64,000 nt of DNA, from positions 3,983,001-4,047,000 of the forward strand of contig CM028925.1 of the NCBI GenBank assembly GCA_016801845.1, read 5' to 3'. This stretch comes from Polydactylus sextarius (lineage: Eukaryota; Chordata; Actinopteri; Polynemidae). The notes beneath the pieces were generated by a model that made no database searches, was not told the DNA's origin, and worked only from the letters and a program-made list of their open reading frames with translations. Position 1 is the stretch's first letter. Each line of letters opens with the position of its first letter. Position numbers and translations under genes: made by a program. Shown here piece after piece: positions 11,296 through 23,011 of the stretch.

Positions 11296-13071
11296 TTATG
11301 ACATCAGGAAGTCGAGCGCTCTCTTCGTTGAGTCGGCTACGTGAGGCTCCAGACGACGGCGATCATGGCTGTGACGCCGTTGAGGACGCACATGCTGTAA
11401 CCCGAAATGGAAACTGTGTCTCGATGCATCTCTGGTGGGGAAAAAAAAAAAAAACACACACAAATATCAATTCCTGTTTGTCACGTTGTGGGGATCAGCA
11501 TTTAATTTATGTTTCCAGTCTGACTGTAGTGATGGTGATATTGTAACAACACCAATTCTGTTACCTGAAGTGGTCTAGTGGGGTAGGGAACACTGTGCCA
11601 GGCTGGTATGAATCCAGGTAGGTGATGGTCCAGGAGAGGACGCAGCAGATACAACCTGCTAATACTGACAGAACCAGGATGCTCCAGAAGCCTACACACA
11701 CACACACACACACAAAACTTAGTGTATTTTTCTCTGTTGTATTATCTAATAAGCTAAACGTTGTTAGGTTTTATCTTTTGAGGATCTCAGTGCTTTATTA
11801 CTGCTGGAAGATGGAGAGTTACCTTTGCACCTACATCTCTATCTATCTCTATATAGTGAATAGACTCGAAAAAATCCAGTGAATCTGGAACTAAATGAAC
11901 AGATGATAATATTTACCCAGCATCCTCTGTTCAGTCCCATCCTCCGCGGTCACTCTCCCGGCCCGTAGCTCTGCAACAGTTCAGTATCAACGAGGACGTT
12001 AGAACCGGTTTATGGTTTCATTTCTAATAGAAGCACTGTTGATGTGTTAGTGCTTCGTTGCACTTTATTCTGAATCCTTTGTTTCTAGTGATGATGATCT
12101 ACTTCCTGTCCTAAAGATGTTGAAGCTAAAGAAACTGAACTTGGTTGTGAGATTGTTGTTGTTCAAGAAATGGCCATTAGGGCCACAGACAGTCACTGGG
12201 GAGCAGTGATTGATTATGGTAACAATGGTTGTTAAGGTCACTTGAGGTCAAGTGTCCACACTTGTTGTTTCCACCTGACGTAGATCTCCTAGGAAGAGTT
12301 GTTAAGTCTTCTCGGAAGAGGACAATGTTGTATTTGGGTGACAGGTTGTGTCAGAGGCATAAACCATGTTGTTTTTCTCGGCGTGCGATCTTTTGGGTGA
12401 ACTTTCTGGTTTGTCATCCTTTTAATTCCTTCCGAGAAGACTTAACAATTCATCTGCCTGTGGAAAAAAAATGTGGGCAAAACAAATCAAGTGACATCAG
12501 TCCGAGTGTTTAAACACCTCGAACACTCTCTATCAGAACTGAAGAAGACTCTTGGATGAAGGTGACACATCTTCAACGTCTTCAAAAACCCAAGTCCAGT
12601 TGCTTCAGGTTCCACTGAAACCTTCAGATACTATGAATGTTCAAAGATCTTCTTCCTGGTTTTATTGTTGCATCAAATTATCTTTTACATTTCTTATAGT
12701 AAGAGTGTAAAATTGAATCAGAATGTAAGTTTATTTCATTTAGTTGTATGAATCATTTAGCTGATTCATACTCAGAAATAACAGATTTCACATATATAAC
12801 TAATTAATGTTGTTTTTTTTTTTTTTTTAAAGCAGCGGTTTCCATAGTAATACATGCGCGAGATACACCTCAAAATCCCTGTTTGACACACGTGCACTGT
12901 GTGCGTGCGCGCGCGTTTACCTTTCAGTATGGGATATACGAACGCGCAGAAACAGCCCGCGGCGGCCACACACACCGCAGAGCCCAGCGCGGACAGGAAG
13001 ACAACCGACCACCGTTTGGGACCGTTCCGCTTCGTAAACAGCGGACTCCCGCTGGCTCCGTCCGCTGCCAT
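11296..13071 (-). CDS. arl6ip6: arl6ip6, ARL6-interacting protein 6 (frame broken in last exon)
   Basis: A small multi-pass membrane protein known as an ARL6 interactor; its function is poorly understood. Minus-strand exons: 13071-12921, 11970-11917, 11691-11565 and a last exon starting at 11431; all borders are GT/AG and in phase. Exon 1 gives PKRWSVVFLSALGSAV plus a hydrophobic span and YPILK; exon 2 the ELRAGRVTAEDG loop; exon 3 FWSILVLSVLAG then SWTITYLDSYQPGTVFPTPL, the family hallmark. The last exon starts with the expected HSFHFG, but the next conserved words (YSMCVLNG, then a hydrophobic end) lie in the +1 frame. One extra G in the GGG near 11402-11406 explains this. As read, translation runs on to a stop at 11296-11298; the ancestral-frame stop is at 11337-11339. 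The N-terminus is shorter than in mammals. The break may be an assembly error or a real variant. Confidence 0.88.
12526..12625. repeat. Probable interspersed repeat fragment in arl6ip6 intron 1
   Basis: The stretch (GAAGAAGACTCTTGGATGAA, then ACATCTTCAACGTCTTC, then CCCAAGTCCAGTTGCTTC) resembles the purine-rich 3'-end wording common to fish retroelement copies. Family not assigned; recognised by wording only. Confidence 0.35.
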
Positions 13072-14639
13072 GACTTGTCACACTCACGCTCTCGCGGAGA
13101 GAAACTTTTCGGATGTTCCAGAACTTCCGATGAGGACGAGCGAGCGGACGTTAACGCGCCGCCGTCGGACGCGCCGCTCTGCGTTCTGCTGCTGCTGCAC
13201 GTAAACACCGGAGCCTCCGTCCTGTTTGCATAGTAAAGTAAACTGATGGAGGCGTCTCTCAACTTCCTTTGCGTTTTCCCCCCAGGATCACTTCCGCACT
13301 TAAAACTGTCCCTAGGGATTACCCGTAACTGTAGTTATGTTTTCTCTTTGACATTACAAGCGTAAAACGTCCGGTTTGCTGTGACGTCACTCCAACGGAA
13401 ACGATAACCTCCGCGAATGTGCACCGCCTTGTCGAACCTTAAGGCCGCACTGCATGACGGGATTTACCTGCCTCTCAACTGATCTAAGAGCTGATTGGTT
13501 CAGATAATTTTGACCGGAAATGCCACCTGTTCGCCGCGTTTTATGTAAGTATATTTTTATTCGCCTCATTTCATCCCGTTAACAATCTTTTTTTGTGTGT
13601 ATAATGCGAATATAGCTATATTAACACTTTAAAAAATATTAAACTATTATTTTCACCTCACGGTACAATAATAATACGTATTAATCATATATAATAATTA
13701 TATTTAAGAGTATAAGTTGTGCAGAAACTTAACCAGCATGCGATGTTTGAATGATGTGGCTGAGCTCACCTTGAATGAGACTATTTACTGCTATCAGCAT
13801 AAAAATTTAGTTACATTTCCAAATAATGATGCCGATAACGAATTATTTGTGTAACAGTGTTTCTGCGCCTGTGCCACCAACAACTTTAAACCAGAACTGG
13901 ACTAATATATTTAAGTGTAACACACATATCGCCTGATGGGTGGAGTAATAAAAATTGTCACCATTATACAGTCTATTCACTAGAGGGCGTCACGCAACAG
14001 ATTTTTAGACTAGATATGCTGCTATCCACCTGCCAGAAAAAAAAAATTCAATCAGTCAGGTTTTGATATTTTCAGACACGTTCTGTTAATTATAATTGAC
14101 CAACTGTACATTTACGTAGTTAAGAGTTATGTAAAACTATAATTTAGCAACAATAAACAATACATTTAGCCACATTCCTGCTCCAACTATTCATACACGA
14201 CCCATCTGATTCTAATTAGCGCAACTCTTCAGCCAGGTAGATCAGCTAATTAGTGAGATCACCTGTGCTGCGTTAAGTGCACAGGTAGCACGCTAGACTT
14301 TTACTTTCTGAAGCCGGACACTTCCACCTCTGAAGCTAAGTATTGATAGTATAGATATGTGAATCTGTTTTTTTTTTTTTTTTTTAAGTTAGTTTGATTT
14401 GTTTTTTGTTTAGCTTACACCACTTTGCATCGGTCATGCTATATGATCAAAATGAATGATTATTAATTAAATTTCAATGTATCGGTTCACTATAATATAA
14501 TATAATAATTTTGTTTGTTTTAGTGTTATTTCGCTTCATTTTTATGCGTGTTCATGGGTCTTTTATTTTGACACATGAAACACAAATAAATGTACTACGT
14601 GCGTTTATTTTGAAACGACAAACCGGAAATAGGTGTTGA
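13072..14639. other. Intergenic between the divergent arl6ip6 and arhgap1 genes
   Basis: The first 200 bp upstream of the arl6ip6 start are CpG-rich and are the likely promoter. Beyond about 13500 the sequence is AT-rich with homopolymers (poly-T at 14370-14385) and no coding signal. Confidence 0.4.
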
Positions 14640-14737
14640 CGCAGTTCTTTGTTGTCAACAGCATCAAACGAGTCACACGGTGACTACAGACGCCACTAAG
14701 CTCGTCGGGGACCTGCAAAGCCACGAAAACATTGAAG
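14640..14737 (+). other. arhgap1: Probable non-coding first exon of arhgap1
   Basis: A CpG-containing segment ends in a good donor (GAAG followed by GTAAAT at 14738). The first coding exon begins after an acceptor at 19315, so an upstream untranslated exon is needed; this is the best candidate. The exon start is not defined. The predicted intron of about 4.6 kb (14738-19315) has no supportable gene; it holds poly-A at 17836-17858 and a copy of the 35-nt word at 15606. Confidence 0.4.
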
Positions 14738-17700
14738 GTAAATACACGTTTGACTATATTTTTTTGTGACTTTGTAACTCTTGAAAAAAACCAAACTCAA
14801 CTGTCACGTCAGAAGGAGAAGAGTGGGAAAAAAAGCGCTGAATGTGTCGCGGCTGCGTCTCAGTCAGTCACGGTTCATCACGGGGCTAATCTGATACGGT
14901 AACGTTGGTTCACTATATTGCGGCGACGTGTTTTACTTTAGCGTGTTTGCTCGTTAGTCATTAATTTATTTCACAGGCTCCAACAAACACGTCCGTGTGC
15001 GGACATTAAAGAAAAAGGCTAATTGAAGCGTAGCATAGCATCGTGCTAATGTGTTTAGCTCGTCCGCAGCTGAGGGAGTTGACAGCATAATTAGCCCTCT
15101 AATGTGTGTGTTTTTGTTGTTGTTTTTTGTAGCTAAAAGCCAAAATAACATATTTTTTCTTGCTTGCTTGAAGGTTAAAGGAAAGGAACCTGACTGACCA
15201 CTTGTTGCTTTTACCTGCAGCTGTTGTTATTTTTAGCTCATGAACTGCAAACTCCACATTAACATATGTCAATTGAATGTGTTTCTGTTTTCCTGTTCTA
15301 CACAATGACACATTATTATCAGATGTCTGGACACAGTAAACCCTCCGTCACTGTAATGTGACAATGCACAGTTTGGCTGTTGAGTTTGACTTTGAAGCAG
15401 CACAGATAAAGACTTTAGTTAGAGATTAAATTCACGAACAAAGTCAGAATCTAACCTATTCTACATAATCAAACTGGTGCCAGTAGCTTTGTATGAAATG
15501 AAGGTCAGGGAAGCAGATGTGTGAGTTAATGTTGCTTTGACTCCTTAACTCCATCTTACTCTTAGTGACCAACACATCAGACTATAGCAGTATGAAGCTG
15601 GTGAAAATGTGGTGTGACCACAAAAGCATCAGAACTATATGTATATATCAATTCCTCCTATGAATTTCAACCAGCATATTAAACCATACTGACATTAATC
15701 AGCAAGTTGTTTTTCCACTAATTTGAGAGCATATAGATAAATAGATAGATTGACTTCATTCATATAAATATATATGTATATACATATGTGTCCATATATG
15801 GATATATATCTCATGTTGTTAAAAGTAGTTTGTTTATATGTAAAATAAAAAAGTAAATGAAATGTTTAGATTGGCTCCTGAGTGCTGTAGACATCGTTTT
15901 AGAAATGCTTAAGTAGCCTCACATTCAGCAGTTTTTTTTTTTTTGTTTTTAGAGACCTAATACTTGCAGCTCAGTTTCTCAGTTGAATTCCAACCTGGCA
16001 AACAAGTGATGGTCAGCAGCTTAACACCAATTTGCTGATTGAGAAGTCTGGAACGGTGTAAGCTGAAAAGACCCAAGTTATTAGAGAAAATGTAAAAGAT
16101 TTAATGTGGATGGTTGCTACAGTAGCTACAGTCCTGGTCCCTCCCTGTTTATGGGGTATATTAGACATCTCTGAGTGTATTTTACTGCAGTTATATTTGC
16201 GTGTTTGCCTATTGAAGCAGTTACGTCAGTATCCAGATGTTGAAATGATCTGTGACAACATTGCCGCCCCTTTTTTTTCTGATTCTGTGGCAAGAGGAAC
16301 TCGCTGCTTGTGAGGGTTCCTCTTGTTTGCAGTATAATTTTCCTGCGAACCAATTTCCAACCCCCTGGGGGGTGTTTTTAACTAAGCTGCTTTGCTTCGC
16401 CGCTCTGCATCGCTGTGATAGAGAAGAGGAGAAATGAAAGGGGTGGGGTAGCAGTTGCTCTTACCACTGTATCGTTATATAAACCGCTCATATCTGTCCA
16501 AACACACAGTGGCCCGTGTGTGTGTGTGTTCACACATATTGCAGAGTGATGTGTAAACAGTGATACCTGCAGACAGGTGTTGTTGCTGGGTGGAGCTGCT
16601 CATGATACAGGATGCTGGGCTTAATTTAAATATAAAGTTTGGCTGATGAGCTTCGTGGCTGCAACATTGTTTATGTGTTTTTATGAATATATATGTCATA
16701 GCCTACATATTGTGAATGTTTAAATCATAGTTAATAGGCATCTGTCTGTATTGTAGATGTTAAATCAGATGTGTGAATGGTTAGATCATAGCTAACAGGC
16801 TAATAGATAGACATCCACTTGTTTGACAGCTGTGACCCATACCACCACCAGTCACTAGGGGGCAATTAAGAGGGTGTAGTCATGACGTACATCATTTAAT
16901 AGTTTGACGGCAGCAGTATGCTGACTGACTGGCTGAACTGCTAACTGACTGGATATGTAGCGTTAGTCATAACAAATAACTTTGTCGGGTGGTTTAATCA
17001 TCAAGTTTCAGCACATGTGTCTTCACGTTGGCGTCTGGATTTAGACGTCTCACATGAGTCAGTCGGGCATCAGATTTAAAACCACAGTTCTTTGAAGGCT
17101 TCAAAGTGACGACTCGGTTCGCATACTTTTCCCCGTTTCTGCGCTAATGTTAGCCTCCTCCACTGTAACGACCATATCCTCTGCTGTCTCCGCCCCCGCT
17201 GATTGCTTCTCTTATCCTACTTTTCTTGCATGAAGTCTTGCATTAGTTGAGCTGCTGCATCAACACAATGGATTCCCGTGTACAGGAACCAACAAAGCAA
17301 GAAAACAGGAAGCCGTTACTGTCCACAACATCTAAAATCCATGCTGTGCGTCCTCTCCGACAGCTTCATGGGTCAATACAACGCTTACGGACACTTTTCA
17401 CTATCTGCAGTCGGCTGACTGAGCCTGTTGGTTAGCAGCGATATTTATTTAAAGCAACATGCTGTCAGCTAGCATAACATCACAGGGGCGAGAGAACAGG
17501 AGGCACTGTGTGTTTGTGTGTGTGTGTGAAGAGAGAGAAAGCAGAGTAAATAAGTGGGGGATGGGACAAATGAGGAAGTGGGTATAGAAAATGATGAGTG
17601 TGTTAATATGTAAGAGGAGGAAGAGAGCTCTAGCCATTAAAACAGTTTCATTACACTGTAGACTCGCTGTGCAGAGTTTTTACTAGCACGTAAAGCGTTC

Positions 17701-19428
17701 TTTTATTTTTCATCGTTATCATCACAGTGCTGCACAATCAGCATCGTCATCACCGACAAGCAGGAAACGGAAACGACAGAAACGAAGTCAGAATTTCGGT
17801 GGTGTTCGTTATCTCACATTCATCTGTTTATGCTAAAAAAAAAAAAAAAAAAAAAAACATGAAAACTACCAAAGTAGTTTAAGAGGTTACACAACACACA
17901 ATTAAGTCCCGGTGCTACTATCAGTGTCACCAACAGAGGGCAACACCATTGTCAGAAATCTATAAAATGAACGGAGAAATCCTGATTTTGTTATTTGTTC
18001 CACAAGGATCATAAATATATATTTTTTTTCCTGCAACAACAGCTTCAATGTGCTTCAGTGTTTCTTCTAAAGGGAAATATTCAGTTTCAAAAAAACCCAG
18101 ACACGGTAAACGGAGCTGTTTCAACACCTGACACCAGTCGAGGTTATTTGGTTAGTTTCAGTTTTATCAAAGTCTGTGTGGTATTTCTATCTTCCTATCT
18201 AGCTTGTGCCATGTTTCTACAGTAGCCCAGAAGAGACAAACCAACCACTTGCTCCTGTATGTCCTCCTGTCGACACTGAAGAACAGATGGTGTATTTGAT
18301 CAAATGGCCCTTTTAAAATATAACAAATTCTTCTTATTAAAATGATTATGAAGCTAATAATGATTAGTTTGTGCATTGATCCGTCTACCACAATATGACT
18401 GCAGTGCAACCACTGAGGGCCACGAGATGGAAAATGCAACACAAGGGTCAATAAGTCAGCTGCATTTTTTTTTTTTTTACGCTTCACTCCATTAATGCTG
18501 AAGAAGAAGAAGCCAGTGGCGTGAAGTTGCTTTGTTGAATTTTTGGCTCAAGTCTTAGTCTCAAGATTTTCAGACGTTTCTGTGTCGCTGTAGCGTTGTC
18601 TGCTGCAGTGGATCAGCTGCGGTGAAACTAAAGAAGTGTCATCTTTTTACCTCCAGGACGTCGGTCGTCTTCTGTAGAATCTCACCTCGCTTTTGTTTTT
18701 GTCTTCGTTTTTGCCGCGAAGCCGAACAAACGGTGTCATTCAGTGTTTCCTGTGGTTGCTAATGCGCTCATATGTGATTCTCTGTGGCTTTTGTTTTTTC
18801 TAATCATCCTGATTATCTGGCTGACATTTGAACAAGTCTTTTGTGTTTATGTAAGACATTCAGCAGCGTATATTTTTTGCTCTGGGAAGCTGCAGTCAGT
18901 GTTTTGTGACATGACCTAACACGTACGACTCGACAGGGCTTAAACCGGACAATAGATGTTGTTGTCAGCAACAAACAGGCGTTTATCCACCAGACTTGAA
19001 AGTGAAGTGACTACTGGATCACACTGACACTGGTGACTAAAAGCTCTGATGTCAGCTCAAATGTTGCAGTGACAACTGCGAGTGTTGAACTAGGAACTGA
19101 ACTTTTTCAACTGTGATGTGCTCACTTAGTAATGTTTTATTCCAGTAACTGTGAGATCAAGAAACTAAACAAAACACAGTAAAAATGTTATGTAATAGAA
19201 ATAAGTGAGGGAAACTGAATAGTTGTTAGCTGTTTAGCTTAGCAAAACAAAACGGTTTGGTTTGGATGTATCATTTCTAGTATTAATGTTTGTTAACATG
19301 ATTTCTGTCTTACAGAAGTGTGGCTGCTGCTGTGTGGAAACAGTGTGGGAGCTCGTTTTGACGTCACTGTCGGGCGTGTGCGCGTGTGTTGGAGCGAGTG
19401 CTTGTAGCGGCGTCCTGCAGCGCTCGCC

Positions 19429-22400
19429 ATGTCTTCAGAGTTGCTGGTGGATCTGGGCGAAGACCCGGCGACTGCGCAGCTGGGACAGCTGAAGCTCGCC
19501 ACCATAGAGGACCAGCAGTGGCCTCCTGACGAGTCCGCTCTCAGCAAGTCGAGCAAGTCAGGTGAGCTCAGACTAAATCACACTTCTGTACACTATTTAT
19601 ACATATGTAGTTGCATTATACAGAAATATGTATAGTAAATATAGTTTTTCATATATGTGCGTGTGTGTACTTGGAGTGATAAGCCCCTGTACCACCGTCA
19701 AATTGAAGAAGTGGCTGATACCGAGAAGAACTACCAGTGGCTGGAAAAGACTGGACTTACAGACAGCACAGGCACTAATCATGGCAGCACAAGAACAGGT
19801 CCTAGGTACAAGACCTATAGAGGCCAAGATCTACCACAGTAGACCAGACCCAAGGTGCAGACTGTGCAAACATGCCCCTGAGACAGTCCAGCACATCCAG
19901 TGGCAGGGTGTAAGATGCCAGCCGGGTCAGCGTGCATTGAGAGGTACAACCAGGTAGCTGGAATAGTGTACAGGAACATCTGTACCCAGTATGGAATAGA
20001 AGAAACCAAATCCCAATGGGCCGTGCCACAGAAGGAGGCTGAGAACAGCAGTGCCAAGGTTCAATGGGACTTCAGCTTCCAGACTGACAAACAGCTCCTG
20101 GCTAACCAACCAGACATACTGGTGGTGGACAAAGTGCAGAAGAAGGTCTGGGGTGATAGATGTGGTGATACCAGCTGACGCCAACATCAGAAAGAAGGAA
20201 CACAAAAAGGTTGAAAAGTACCAAGGGTTGAAAGAACAGCTGGAACAGATGTGGAAGGTCAAGGCGAGCGTGGTCCCCGTGGTAGTAGGAGAACTCAGGG
20301 CAGGGACCCCCAAACTGAGAGAGTAGCTCCAACAGATCCCAGGAACAACAACTGAAGCCTCAGTCCACAAAGGTGTCCTAGGAACAGCTAAGTTACTGCG
20401 CAGGATCCTCAAACTCCCAGGCCTCTGGTAGAGGAATAACACACACACAGATACCACCCATATTTATATTTGTGTGTGTTTAGTAATAATAATACATGGT
20501 ATTTATAAACGCCTTTTAAGGCACTCAAGGACACTTTACACAGATAAAACAAACGCAGATAAAACGCATCAGTAATTTCAAGAAACAATAATAAAAGTGA
20601 AGATCAAAACATCAAAACATTATAAGAAATAAATAAATAGATGTATTTGATAGGGCTAAAAAAATGAACTGGTTAATCTCACCTAACACAGTGTTTTGGT
20701 GTGTGTGTGTGTGTTTCAGAGATGGACATCTCCCAGCGTTTAGACGGTACCTCGGCCCACCTGCCGTGGGACCATCCCTTCTATGACATCGCCAGACATC
20801 AGATCATTGAAGTGGCAGGTCGGTGGTCTTTGATTCCTGCTTTTTTTTTTTTTGGTCTTTATCGATATTTTTTTCAGACTAGAACTGAATTTGTTGATCC
20901 TTCGCTGTTTTACACAGTGAAGGCTGTTAATTCAAATGTAAGCGCTGCTGAATCCTCGTCTTTGTCTTTGTGCATGTAGGTGATGATAACTTTGGCAGGA
21001 AGGTGATTGTGTTCAATGCGTGCAGGATGCCACCGCACCACCAGCTGGACCATCATAAGCTGCTGATGTAAGTATCAGCTTATCAAGTAAGAGGAAATCA
21101 CAGGTCAGAGGAAGCAACACCAACAGCTACTAAAAAGTTTCTGTTAGGCAAGTAAGAGTTAAACCATTTTAAGCCCTTTACCCTGTGGCATAGAACCCAT
21201 TGTTCAATGTTGTTCCACACCAAAATCACCTGACAATGTACTGAGCTAAGATCAAGCAGAATTAAACGTTGCACAATCATCAGCATCAACTGTTAATCTA
21301 AGTGCGTTGGTTACTGAATTACAAGTTAAAACTAAGCTGGAACCACTGCATAGTTAAGTCAGGAAGTAGAGCTGTTTATGGTGGTTGAGATGGTAAGAAA
21401 TCTGTAGCGGCGAGAAATAAGGAAGCGAGCCCTTTTCGAATCGATCTCCTCAAAAACAAATCCCAAAGCTAGCTTGAGTCTTAGTTAGCAAGTTGGCAAA
21501 CCTAGAGAACAGCCGTTGCTCTCCTCCAAAAATAACATGGTGCATCTTGACCCTCCACAGTGCTGCTGGGAACATTTTTTATAAACTGATGAAACTTGAG
21601 TAAATTGTTTTTTGGAAGACCATGAAAAAAAAAATGCCACAACATACCAACATGAAAACGTCATCTCCAGGGTGAGACAACATGATTCAGACTCCATAAG
21701 TTTATTATTAAAGATTAAAGTCAGGATGAGCGTCCACCAGCTGAAGCTAGGTAGATGTTAATATCTCTAAACATGCACATAAATCTGCTACAGAAGCTTC
21801 TAGACTGGTTTAGTCAGAGCCCAGAGGGAGAGCTGTTCCCACCACACATCCTAAAAATATGGCTGAGCTCAGAAAACAGTAGCTGCGGGAAGAATGGTCC
21901 AAAAATTCTCCTCAACGTCCAGATCTGATCTGGTTCCTGCTATAAACAAAGTCATGAAACCCCTAGGTTTTTTTTTTTCCACAGTTTTCACCAGCAACAA
22001 TGTGCAGTCTTGGTGTGTTATCAGCTTAAGCACATCGATGTTCATCTAAGTCGCAAGTACAGACACAAACACAGACGACATTTTATGACCAATGTCCAAT
22101 GGGGTCATATACTTTTTCTTGCTGCTTTTATTGAGGGGAAAAATATCTAAACAAAATGTCTGTGGTGAACTGAATGTTCTGGAGAGATGATCTTTAAAAA
22201 AAAAAAAAAAGAAAATGTTGTTGCTTTTGTGACATTGATGGCTTGAAACAGGATGCTTATAGAATCACCAACAAAAGCGTCTGTGTGGCTGTTTGATATA
22301 ATGATGTTTTTAAAAATTGAACAAAACAAAATCATATACTTGGTCGACCTTGATCGTGTGTGTGTGTCGTATATACATCGAATAAAAACATCACCAAGCT

Positions 22401-22967
22401 GTTTTTAGTTCAGTAAAACTCCCTAAACCTAGTTCACTCGAGCCGACTTTACCAGTGATTTGAGTCTGAGACGCTGCCGTGATCGTTGGCGACTTGTTCC
22501 CACGATCTGGAGTCTCAACAACTGGTCTGAGACCTGTAGTGTTCACACTACAAGATTGAGCTCACCAAACTAGACAGGATATAGCCGCTGCTTCTCACCG
22601 TGATTTACAGCCGTTTATTGTTGACAAGCACCGTTGGACCGAGGACTCACATCCCACAATTTGTAGGAACTGAATATTAAACGAAAACTGTTAAAACGTC
22701 AGACATTTAAAAGATTGGCTGTTGATCTTTGTCAGTCTCTTCAGACTCCTCCAGTTTTCTAACATAACAGATATCCAGTCCCAGTCTAGACCAGGTCCCA
22801 ACGGCCTCTGATGGAGTCGTTAGTTCTGTTCACACATTATGATGATTAACTGATGATTAACCAACGATCAGAGGACCAAGTCCACGAGACACGACGACTA
22901 TGAATCGTTTGTGAAGTCAACTAGTGTGAACTAGGTTTAACCTTTAAAAACAGCACCATGTATATAT

Positions 22968-23011
<44 letters not shown>

